NCBI RefSeq assembly: GCF_027587205.1
Contig: NZ_JAPDOD010000084.1
Span: 1-28,982 of the forward strand
DNA: 28,982 bases
Origin: Solirubrobacter ginsenosidimutans
Lineage (GTDB): Bacteria > Actinomycetota > Thermoleophilia > Solirubrobacterales > Solirubrobacteraceae
Reading direction: 5' to 3'
Position numbers and translations under genes: made by a program
Shown: piece by piece, positions 8,647-15,524 of the stretch
Numbering within the stretch: position 1 is the stretch's first letter
Layout of the letters: every line of letters begins with the position of its first letter
The notes under the pieces: generated by a model
What the model was told of the DNA's origin: nothing
Database searches by the model: none
The model's input: only the letters and a program-made list of their open reading frames with translations

Positions 8647-10038
8647 TCAATCGGGGTTGTCCCCGATTCGTCGGAGCCGCCATCGCGAACTTGAACGGTT
8701 CAGTCGCATCTCCCCGAGGGTCGCGGCGACGACCGCCGCCCCGAGCGCCCACACGGTGCTGACGAGGTACGCGTCGTCGGCCGCGGCGAGCGTCACCGGC
8801 GCGCCGACGGCGAACAGGACCGCGGTGCCGAGGACGCCGCCGAACTGGCGCGCCGCCGACGAGACCGCGCTGGCCGAGCCGAAGCGCTCCGGCGGGACGT
8901 CCTTCAGCGCCGCGGCGGCCAGCGCCGGGAACGCCATGCCGAGCCCCGCGCCGTTGAGCACCATCGCGGGCAGCCAGGTCTCCAAGAAGGCGGGCTCGGC
9001 CCCGGCGCCGCGCACGATCGCCATGCCCGCGACGTAGAGCAGGCAGCCCGGGACGATCACGGCGCGGTGGCCGTGACGGTCGGCGAACCTGCCGGCGGGA
9101 ATCGCCGCGACGGCCGTCGCGATCGCGCCCGGGACCACGGCGAAGCCGGCCCGCAGCAGGCTGTAGTGCCAGACGCCCGTGAGGAACAGGACGTTGGCGA
9201 GGATGGTCGAGAAGAACGCCATCCCGAGCAGCAGGATCCCGAGGTTCGCGCGGGCGAAGCTCTCGACGCGCAACAGCTCCGGATCGATCACCGGGCGCGG
9301 GTGGCTGAGGCAGCGCAGCGCGGTCAGCGCGAGCAGGACGGTCGCCGCCGCGAACGTGACGACGACCCGCGGGCTCGCCCACCCCCAGCTCCCGCCCTCG
9401 AGGATGGCGAGGGCCAGCGCGCCGAGACCGAGCATCGCGAGCGCGGCGCCGAGCAGGTCGGGCAGGCCGGTGGCCCGCGCGTCGGCGCTCTCCGTGAGCG
9501 CGCCGCGCCCGACGGCGTAGACGAGCACGCCGAGCGGGAGGTTGACGACGAACACGATCCGCCAGTCGCTCTGGACCAGCAGGCCGCCGAGCGGTGGCCC
9601 GGAGGCGGCGGCGAGCGCGGCGGAGGCGCCCCAGAGCGAGACCGCCCCCGCACGTCGTGCGAGCGGGTACTCGGGCAGGATCAGCGCGAGCGAGACGGCC
9701 ATGATCACGGCCGCTCCCGCGCCCTGCAGCGCACGGGCGGCGACCAGCGTCTCCCAGCCCGGCGCCGCGGCGCACGCCGCCGACGCGAGCGTGAACAGCG
9801 CGACGCCCGCCAGGAAGACGCGCTTGCGCCCGACCCGATCGGCGATCCCGCCCGCGGGCACGAGCAGCGCCGCGATCACGATGAAGTACGCGTCGAGCAC
9901 CCAGGAGAGCTGCGTCGGCGTCGCATGCCCGAACGACGCCGCGATGCCGGGGAACGCGGTGTTGACGATCGTCGTGTCCAGGAACGCGAGGAAGCCGCCC
10001 CCGCAGGCGGTCGCGATCGCGAGTGCGCGCCGGGTCAT
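8647..10038 (-). CDS. MFS multidrug efflux transporter, DHA2 (14-TM) type
   Basis: A 463-aa inner-membrane transporter expected to have 14 helices. Motif D1 is visible near the N-terminus (FLAFLDTTIVNTAFPGIA), motif A as GGIADRVGRKRV, and the second-half repeat as AGRFADRHGHRAVIV. These assign it to the EmrB/QacA-like drug:H+ antiporter 2 group. The ATG at 10038 overlaps the stop of the preceding ATPase fragment by 4 bases (ATGA), and its stop lies 12 bases before the signal-peptide gene. The three genes probably form one transcript. The substrate is unknown; export of toxic organic compounds is typical of the family. The basic C-terminal tail (SSSRWRLRRI) is likely cytoplasmic. Confidence 0.93.
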   Translation of the reverse strand: MTRRALAIATACGGGFLAFLDTTIVNTAFPGIAASFGHATPTQLSWVLDAYFIVIAALLVPAGGIADRVGRKRVFLAGVALFTLASAACAAAPGWETLVAARALQGAGAAVIMAVSLALILPEYPLARRAGAVSLWGASAALAAASGPPLGGLLVQSDWRIVFVVNLPLGVLVYAVGRGALTESADARATGLPDLLGAALAMLGLGALALAILEGGSWGWASPRVVVTFAAATVLLALTALRCLSHPRPVIDPELLRVESFARANLGILLLGMAFFSTILANVLFLTGVWHYSLLRAGFAVVPGAIATAVAAIPAGRFADRHGHRAVIVPGCLLYVAGMAIVRGAGAEPAFLETWLPAMVLNGAGLGMAFPALAAAALKDVPPERFGSASAVSSAARQFGGVLGTAVLFAVGAPVTLAAADDAYLVSTVWALGAAVVAATLGEMRLNRSSSRWRLRRIGDNPD

Positions 10039-10547
10039 GCCGCGCGGGCCTGGAGGCAGACGCTCTCGACGCCCGGGAGCGCGCCGAACACGGCGGGGAC
10101 GTCCGGGTCGGCGTCGTCCTCCGGCGGCCGCGTGGCGAGCACGAGCAGCAGCGGCAGGTTGCGGGTGCGGCGGGCCAGCTGGGCCAGCACCTTCAGCGAG
10201 GCGCGATCGGCCCACTGGGCGTCGTCGACGAACAGCGCGATGGGACGCTGGCGAGCGAGCCCCGCGCAGTGCCAGTAGAGGCTGAGCGCGGTCTCGGCGA
10301 TCGGGCGCGTCGCGACGTCCAGGAGCGCCGGCGCCGGGTCGAACAGCGCTCGCACGGCGGCGTAGGGGACGTAGCGCTCGGTCGCGTCGCGCGACGCGCG
10401 GTGCGTGCGCCAGCCGGCCGCGGCGGCGCGGCGTTCGAGGTTGGCGAGCACCGCGGACTTGCCGGCCCCGGAGGGCCCGTGGATCACGGCGGCCGCGCCT
10501 TCGTGGGAGACGATCGCGGCGAAGAGACGTGCTGGGGAGGTGGACAC
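10035..10547 (-). CDS. Short STAND-type ATPase, remnant of a LuxR-family regulator
   Basis: A 170-aa protein carrying only a P-loop ATPase core. Walker A is GPSGAGKSA (residues 24-32), Walker B is ALFVDDAQWAD (about 103-113) and a sensor-1-like strand is LLLVLATRP. This is the N-terminal module of large LuxR/MalT-like regulators, but the winged-helix, tetratricopeptide-like and DNA-binding parts are missing; family members are usually 850-1000 aa. It starts at GTG 10547 with no clear SD and ends in the ATG of the MFS gene. The left end of a MITE-like element lies 58 bases upstream. It may be a decayed regulator of the efflux gene or a small coupled ATPase that still works. It is not a close copy of the neighbouring 884-aa regulator. 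Confidence 0.65.
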   Translation of the reverse strand: MSTSPARLFAAIVSHEGAAAVIHGPSGAGKSAVLANLERRAAAAGWRTHRASRDATERYVPYAAVRALFDPAPALLDVATRPIAETALSLYWHCAGLARQRPIALFVDDAQWADRASLKVLAQLARRTRNLPLLLVLATRPPEDDADPDVPAVFGALPGVESVCLQARAA

Positions 10548-10605
10548 CGACCGACCGTACGGCTGCCGTCGCCTCCGCGAAATTCCCCGGATCCGGGATC
10601 TTTAG

Positions 10606-10766
10606 GAGTCCGTTGAAGAATGGTCGGTCCGACCGATGTGGTGTAGCCGCCAGTGCCTCGGACCGCCCGCGCTCGCGATGCGTGCCTCTGGCACGTGAGC
10701 AGCGTGGGTGGCGCGAGGCGCCGCGGATGCGCCGCAGCGGGCGCACCGGGATTCTTCAACGGGCTC
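10606..10766. mobile_element. MITE-like element with inverted ends and TTAG duplication
   Basis: A 161-bp non-coding segment bounded by 16-bp inverted repeats: GAGTCCGTTGAAGAAT on the left (10606-10621) and the reverse complement of GAGCCCGTTGAAGAAT on the right (10751-10766), one mismatch. It is flanked by the direct repeat TTAG (10602-10605 and 10767-10770). TTAG fits the YTAR target preference known for part of the IS5 family, but no transposase is present, so family assignment is inference. An imperfect internal palindrome (GGTCGGTCCGACC, 10623-10635) lies next to the left end. The right TTAG contains the stop codon of the 884-aa regulator. Confidence 0.7.
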
Positions 10767-13421
10767 TTAGGGCGCCGGGAGCCGCTGCGAGAGCTGGGCT
10801 CGCGAGCGCACGCCGAGCTTCGCGTACGTGCTCGAGAGGTGCGCCTCGACCGTGTGCACGGTGACGAACAGCGCGTGGGCGATCTCCTTGTTGGTGCGCC
10901 CCGCGGCCGCCAGCTGGGCGACCTGCGCCTCGGTCCGCGTCAGCTCGCCCTCCGCGCGCGGTTTGCGTCCGCCGACCCGCGCGATCTCGGCCCGGGTGAG
11001 CGCCGCCCAGCCGGGAGAACCGAGCGCGTCGAACCGCTCCGCCGCCTCCCCGAGCGCCTCTCTCGCCGCCCGCCACTGCCGCTGCCGCCGCTGCCCGCGA
11101 CCGAGCGCGAGGAACGCCCGGGCGGCGTCGAACCGCAATCCGCGCCGCGCGTATTCGGCCGCGACCTCCGTGAGGACGGCTGCCGAGGCGGGATCGTCGC
11201 CCACCGCGAGGCTGATGACGGCTGCGCTCCGGCACGCGGTCAACCACGCCCAGGGGTGCGCCTCACCGGGCTCGGCCAGTCGTCGCGTGACCGCGCGCGC
11301 CTCGTCCAGCTCGCCCAGCTCGACCAGCGCCTCCACCAGGTCGGGCGCGACCGGGAACGCCCCCGGCTCGTCGATGCCCTCGCGCGCGCAGTACCCCCAC
11401 ACCCACCGCAGCTGCTCTGCCGCCTCGTCCGGATCACCCGCCAGCAGCGCGGCGGAACCGAGCGCCCGGCGGGACTCGAGCACCTGCCACCGGTAGTCGC
11501 GCGTCTCGGCCTCGGCGAGTGCCGTTCGGCCCCAGCGCCGCGCGTCCTCCGCGTCGCCCCGCCCGACGGCGAGCAGCGCGCGGCAGCGCTGATAGGTCGG
11601 CGTGATCAGCAACTGGCCCGCGTCGGACTCCGCCCACTCGTCGAGCAGCCGCTCGGCCGCGTCCCACTCGCCCGCGCGCAGCTCGAGCTCGGTCAGGTTC
11701 AGCCGCAGCCACGCGTAGCTGACCTCCTCGCCGCGTTCGGCGGCGTCGGCGAGGAACGCGGTGGTCGCCGACCGGGCGGCTGCGAGCTCGCCGCGCCACG
11801 ACGACCGCAACGCCGCGACCGGCTCCGGAGCATCGACCAGCTGGGCGCCGGGACCGGCCGCGTCGCGGAACCGCGCGGCGAGCCCGTCGAGCTCGAGCCC
11901 GCGCAGCGCCCGCGCCCAGCCCAGCGCGCGCATGGCGTCGAGCTCCGGCAGGGCCTCCAGCGCCCAGCGCTCCGCCTCGGCGATCCGCTCGACTCCCTCG
12001 GCGGCGGTCGACAGCGCCTTGAAGGCGAGCACGCGGGCTCGCAGGGCGGGATCGTCCCCCGCTTCGGCCAGCGCGCGCTCGACCCGCGCCGCGTTCTCGT
12101 CGCGGGTCACGATCCCGGAGTCCGCGAGGAGCAGCCAGGCGCGCACGCGCTGCTCGCCCGGCGCCAGCGTGTCGATCGCTCCGAGCAGGAGATCGCTCAG
12201 GCGCAGGCGCTCGCCGGCGACCTCCAGCGCCTCGCCCAGGCGCAGCAGCCGCTCGCCGCGCCGCCCGTCGTCCGGCGGCGTCAGTCGCAGCGCCTGCTCG
12301 GCCAGCGCCACCGCCTCGGGGCGAGCGCCACGCGCCGCGGCGTTCGCCGCCGCCGCCGCGATCTCCGCCGCGAGCGCCGCATCGGGCCGCTCGGCCGCAA
12401 GCGCGAGGTGCAGCGCGCGCTGCTCCGGCTCGCGAACCGTGCGCGCCAGCACCGCGTGCAGCGCCCGCTGTTCGCCAGGGCGCGCCTGGGTCCGCGCGGC
12501 GGCGGCCAGGAGCGGGTGGGAGGCGCGGACGCGATCGCCGTCGGCGAGCAGCAGCCCGGCGTCGAGCGCGTCGTAGACCCCGTCGCCGACCGCCCGCAGC
12601 TCGTCGACGTGCAGGTCGGCGCTCAACGCCACCGCCAGCAGCAGGCGCCGCTCGGGCGCGGGCAGCGCCGCGACGCGCGTGCCCAGCAGGTCCTCGACCG
12701 ACACCGGGACCGGCAGCTCCTCACCCGCTTCCGGCAGACCGCGCGCCGCCAGCAGGCGACCGACCTCCAGCGCGAACAAGGGGTTGCCGAGCGTCGCGTC
12801 GACGATCCGCCGCAGCAGCGGCAGATCCACGCGGAGGCCGAGCCGCTCGAGCAGCAGGCGGCGCGTCTCGCGCACCCCGAACGGCCCGATCTCGACGCGC
12901 TCCAGGCGGCGGCGCTCGAGCACCTGCTCCAGACGTGAGGGCTCGCCGGGCCGGCGGGCGAGCAGGAAGGTGACGGGCTCGCCCTCCAGCCGCCGGGCGG
13001 CGAACGCCAGCGCCTGCGCCGAGGGGGCGTCCAGCCATTGGATGTCGTCGATCGCGACGAGCAGCGGGGCGTGTGCGGAGAGCACGGCGCGCAGGCCGAG
13101 GCCGATCGCGTGCGGCTCCGGCGGCGCGCCCGCCGGCGACCGGCGCAGCAGCGCCACCTCCAGGGCGTCGCGCTGCGGGGCCGGCAGGGCGCCGGCGTCG
13201 ATGCCCTCGCACAGGTCGATCAGCGCGGCGAAGGAGAGCTGCGCCTCGGCACCGTTCGGCCGCGCGACGAGCGCGCGGACGCCGCGCGAGCGCGCGCCGT
13301 CGATCCCCGCCTCCCACAGCGTCGTCTTCCCGATGCCCGGCTCACCCTCGAGCACGAGCGCCCCGGCCTCCAAGCCCGACACCCGCTCCAGCTCCAGCTC
13401 GCGGCCGACGATCTCACCCAT
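10767..13421 (-). CDS. Large LuxR-family (STAND/LAL-type) transcriptional regulator
   Basis: An 884-aa cytoplasmic regulator. The N-terminal AAA/STAND ATPase has Walker A LEGEPGIGKTTL (residues 24-35) and Walker B LLVAIDDIQWLD (about 129-140), followed by a winged-helix region (RLVD-like LPLLRRIVDATLGNPLFALEVG). A long Ala/Leu/Glu-rich helical-repeat middle likely forms TPR-like superhelices that sense a ligand. The C-terminal LuxR HTH starts at LTRTEAQVAQLAAAGRTNKEIA and ends KLGVRSRAQL (about residues 822-880). The ATG at 13421 overlaps the divergent gene start. The stop TAA lies inside the 4-bp duplication made by the adjacent MITE-like element, so the insertion left the protein intact. 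Its target genes are unknown. Confidence 0.93.
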   Translation of the reverse strand: MGEIVGRELELERVSGLEAGALVLEGEPGIGKTTLWEAGIDGARSRGVRALVARPNGAEAQLSFAALIDLCEGIDAGALPAPQRDALEVALLRRSPAGAPPEPHAIGLGLRAVLSAHAPLLVAIDDIQWLDAPSAQALAFAARRLEGEPVTFLLARRPGEPSRLEQVLERRRLERVEIGPFGVRETRRLLLERLGLRVDLPLLRRIVDATLGNPLFALEVGRLLAARGLPEAGEELPVPVSVEDLLGTRVAALPAPERRLLLAVALSADLHVDELRAVGDGVYDALDAGLLLADGDRVRASHPLLAAAARTQARPGEQRALHAVLARTVREPEQRALHLALAAERPDAALAAEIAAAAANAAARGARPEAVALAEQALRLTPPDDGRRGERLLRLGEALEVAGERLRLSDLLLGAIDTLAPGEQRVRAWLLLADSGIVTRDENAARVERALAEAGDDPALRARVLAFKALSTAAEGVERIAEAERWALEALPELDAMRALGWARALRGLELDGLAARFRDAAGPGAQLVDAPEPVAALRSSWRGELAAARSATTAFLADAAERGEEVSYAWLRLNLTELELRAGEWDAAERLLDEWAESDAGQLLITPTYQRCRALLAVGRGDAEDARRWGRTALAEAETRDYRWQVLESRRALGSAALLAGDPDEAAEQLRWVWGYCAREGIDEPGAFPVAPDLVEALVELGELDEARAVTRRLAEPGEAHPWAWLTACRSAAVISLAVGDDPASAAVLTEVAAEYARRGLRFDAARAFLALGRGQRRQRQWRAAREALGEAAERFDALGSPGWAALTRAEIARVGGRKPRAEGELTRTEAQVAQLAAAGRTNKEIAHALFVTVHTVEAHLSSTYAKLGVRSRAQLSQRLPAP

Positions 13422-14160
13422 GTCTCATGCAATTACAGAGCAGGACGCGACGGTCGTGGTAGAGAATCTCTGCGACGTGATCGGCGTTCTCCGCGAAGGT
13501 CCGCTGCACCGGGACCTCAAAGCGCTGCTCGCGGCGCCCGGCGACGCCTTCGAAGTGAAGGTCGATGGCTACGTGATCGACCTCGTGCGCTCAGGCGGCG
13601 AGCTCGTCGAGATCCAGACCGGGAGCTTCTCGCCGCTGCGCAAGAAGCTCGACGCGCTGCTGGACCGCCACCCGATCCGGATCGTGCACCCGGTTCCCGC
13701 CCGCCGCCGGATCGTGCGCGTCGACGAGGACGGCGAGGTCCTGTCGGTCAAGGCCTCCCCCAAGAAGCCGACCGCGGCGACGATCTTCGAGGGCCTCGTC
13801 TCCTTCCCCACGCTGCTCGACCACCCGAACCTGACGATCGAGGTCCTGCTCTGCTCGGAGGACCACATCCGCAAGCCCGCGCCCGTCCGCGGCCGGCGGT
13901 ATCTCCGGGACCCGGGCGAACGGCGCCTGACCGGAGTGCTGGAGCGCATCGAACTCGCCGGCGCCGGCGACGCGGCCGCGCTGATCCCGAGCTTCGACGA
14001 GCCCTTCACCACCAAGGAGCTCGCGAAGGCGATGCGCGTCCCACTCCCGCTCGCTCAGAAGGCCGCGCACTGCCTGCGCGCGCTCGAGGTGCTCGAGCCC
14101 GCCGGAAAGCGCGGCCAGGCGCCGCTGCACCTCAAGGCTCAGGCACCCAGTCGCGGGTGA
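13420..14160 (+). CDS. Conserved protein with nuclease-like D..E-x-Q core and C-terminal winged helix
   Basis: 246 aa if started at ATG 13420. Known members of this uncharacterised family, as I recall them, begin nearer EGPLHRDLKALL, so GTG 13477 (MIGVLREG...) may be the true start. The N-terminal half has the pattern of a PD-(D/E)XK-like fold: VDGYVIDLVR (Asp54), then LVEIQTGSF (Glu64, Gln66), then a basic helix SPLRKKL and a strand IRIVHPVPA. A basic segment follows. The C-terminal part FTTKELAKAMRVPLPLAQKAAHCLRAL looks like a winged-helix DNA-binding domain ending in a beta-wing (GKRGQAPLHLK). A role on DNA is inferred; no substrate or pathway is known to me. The ATG overlaps the divergent regulator's ATG by two bases (CATG), leaving no room for a promoter, which also favours the later start. 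Confidence 0.8.
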   Translation: MSHAITEQDATVVVENLCDVIGVLREGPLHRDLKALLAAPGDAFEVKVDGYVIDLVRSGGELVEIQTGSFSPLRKKLDALLDRHPIRIVHPVPARRRIVRVDEDGEVLSVKASPKKPTAATIFEGLVSFPTLLDHPNLTIEVLLCSEDHIRKPAPVRGRRYLRDPGERRLTGVLERIELAGAGDAAALIPSFDEPFTTKELAKAMRVPLPLAQKAAHCLRALEVLEPAGKRGQAPLHLKAQAPSRG

Positions 14161-14995
14161 GCGCCAGCCAGAACGCCAGCCCGGCGTACTCGCGGTAGCG
14201 TCGGAACGCCTTCTCGATCCCCTTGTCGGTCACGCGTGGGCGGCCGGTCAGCTTCCGGTACGTCGGGCGCGTCCAAGAGTCGAGGATCAGCCGCCGGTAG
14301 CGACCGAGCAGCATCATCATGTGCGCGCAGGCGTATGGCCCGACACCGGGCAGCGCGAGCAGCCGCTCGGCGACCTCCTCGTCGGGGAGCCGCGGGTCCG
14401 CCAGCGCCTCGAGGTCGAGCCGGCCTTCCGCGACGTCGGTGGCGATCGTCCGCAGGTACGGCCCGCGGTAGCCGGTCTTGGCCACGCCCGCGTAGAAGTC
14501 GTCACCCGCCTCAGCCATCGCCGCCGGCGACGGGAACGCGCCGTCCACCCCCAGTTCGTTCGCCAGCGCCGTGACCATCCGCACCGTTGCCGACCACGTG
14601 CAGTTGGTCGTGCAGATCGTCTTGACCAGGTCCTCGAACACGGTCGGGCTGCGCAGCATCCGCCCGGCCCCGAGCGCGACCCAGGCGAGCTCCGCGTCCG
14701 CCCCGGCGACCGCGTAGAAGGCGCTCAGGTCGTCATCGAGGCGCAGCATGTGCCGGACGACGGCGGTGAGCTCGTCAACCGGCGCCCCGTCGGCGACCTC
14801 CATCCGCGCGAAGCCCGGCTGGTCGGGCACCACCCGCACCGCCCACGCCCGCCCGCCCGCGAGCAACACCGTCTCCAGAGCGGACCCGTCGTCCGCGACG
14901 GCGTTCGGCGGCAGATCCGCGACACCGTGCGACAGCACCGTCCGGACGAAGTCGACCGGCTCCCCGCCGGCACCACGAAGCTCGATCACGGACAC
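14132..14995 (-). CDS. HhH-GPD DNA glycosylase (AlkA/OGG-like)
   Basis: A 287-aa base-excision-repair glycosylase. The helix-hairpin-helix is LPGVGPYAC (residues 215-223) and the catalytic Asp is Asp239 in LILDSW. The preceding region (about 120-210) has the FEDLVKTICTTNCTW entry helix of this superfamily. The N-terminal 110 residues form an OGG1/AlkA-like beta domain. The Lys that gives OGG1 its lyase activity is not present after the hairpin, so a monofunctional glycosylase is more likely. No iron-sulfur Cys cluster is seen at the C-terminus. GTG 14995 is chosen; GTG 14989 is also possible, and a TTG at 15037 is unlikely. Its 3' end overlaps the convergent gene by 29 bases (14132-14160). 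The damaged base it removes cannot be read from sequence. Confidence 0.88.
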   Translation of the reverse strand: MSVIELRGAGGEPVDFVRTVLSHGVADLPPNAVADDGSALETVLLAGGRAWAVRVVPDQPGFARMEVADGAPVDELTAVVRHMLRLDDDLSAFYAVAGADAELAWVALGAGRMLRSPTVFEDLVKTICTTNCTWSATVRMVTALANELGVDGAFPSPAAMAEAGDDFYAGVAKTGYRGPYLRTIATDVAEGRLDLEALADPRLPDEEVAERLLALPGVGPYACAHMMMLLGRYRRLILDSWTRPTYRKLTGRPRVTDKGIEKAFRRYREYAGLAFWLALTRDWVPEP

Positions 14996-15026
14996 ATGAT
15001 CCCAACTGCCCTGGCCGCTCCGTCCA

Positions 15027-15032
15027 TATACT
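15027..15032 (+). promoter_or_regulatory. -10-like TATACT immediately before a GTG start
   Basis: TATACT ends 8 bases before GTG 15041 and no Shine-Dalgarno is present, a layout expected for a leaderless mRNA. No good -35 is seen. This favours GTG 15041 over ATG 14996 as the start of the small membrane protein. Confidence 0.4.
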
Positions 15033-15040
15033 GGCAAAAC

Positions 15041-15478
15041 GTGAAGTGGGCCGTTTTCTCTGCGCTGGTGTGCCTCGTCGTCGCGGGCTGGTTCCTCGCG
15101 ATCCGCTCACCGGAGGAGACCGCCCCCTTCCATTTCATCGAGTCCGCGACGAGCGGCGGGAACGTGCGCGAGGGCGGCGGCACGATGCCGCCCGCGTTCC
15201 GCAGCAACCCCAGATCGATTCGCGTGAAGGGCAACGTCGTTTCCGTGCTCGTGCATTGCAACCGCGTCGCGACCTGCGACGGCTACGCGGAGTTGGATTC
15301 CATCCGCACGGGCGCGCTGCTCGGCATCCGGGACTATCACCTGAAGGCGGGAGCGGACACGCGCGTCCGCATCCCTGTCCTGCCGGGCATGCGTGAGAAG
15401 CGCGTACGGCTCAGTTGGCAGCAGGACGTGAGCGGTTGGAGCGGTGGGTGGTACGACCTCACGCTCCACAGGCGCTGA
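15041..15478 (+). CDS. Small membrane-anchored protein of unknown function
   Basis: 145 aa from GTG 15041, or 160 aa from ATG 14996. The N-terminus MKWAVFSALVCLVVAGWFLAI is a single hydrophobic segment after one Lys, working either as a membrane anchor or an uncleaved signal. The exported part (about 120 aa) contains two Cys close together (VHCNRVATC), likely disulfide-bonded, and a beta-rich pattern ending RVRLSWQQDVSGWSGGWYDLTL. That end resembles a small Ig-like or beta-sandwich domain. No family is recognised. It is divergent from the glycosylase gene and followed after 46 bases by the CHAD gene. Confidence 0.75.
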   Translation: MKWAVFSALVCLVVAGWFLAIRSPEETAPFHFIESATSGGNVREGGGTMPPAFRSNPRSIRVKGNVVSVLVHCNRVATCDGYAELDSIRTGALLGIRDYHLKAGADTRVRIPVLPGMREKRVRLSWQQDVSGWSGGWYDLTLHRR

Positions 15479-15524
15479 AAACAAGTCGTTAACACGCGGG
15501 CCGGTGTGCCAAACTCGCCGCCGC

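Noticed and set aside
10587..10598. CCCGGATCCGGG palindrome as a terminator or operator.
   Set aside because: It has no loop and no T-run, and short G/C palindromes are frequent in this base composition.
10623..10637. Palindrome GGTCGGTCCGACC as a TetR-type operator for the efflux gene.
   Set aside because: No TetR gene is present and the palindrome lies inside the MITE-like element, where internal symmetry is expected.
10653..12938. Very long open frame on the plus strand opposite the LuxR regulator, with similar long frames opposite most genes.
   Set aside because: The translation is Arg/Pro/His-rich low complexity without domain motifs, as expected from the antisense strand of high-GC genes; the minus-strand frame has clear ATPase and LuxR motifs.
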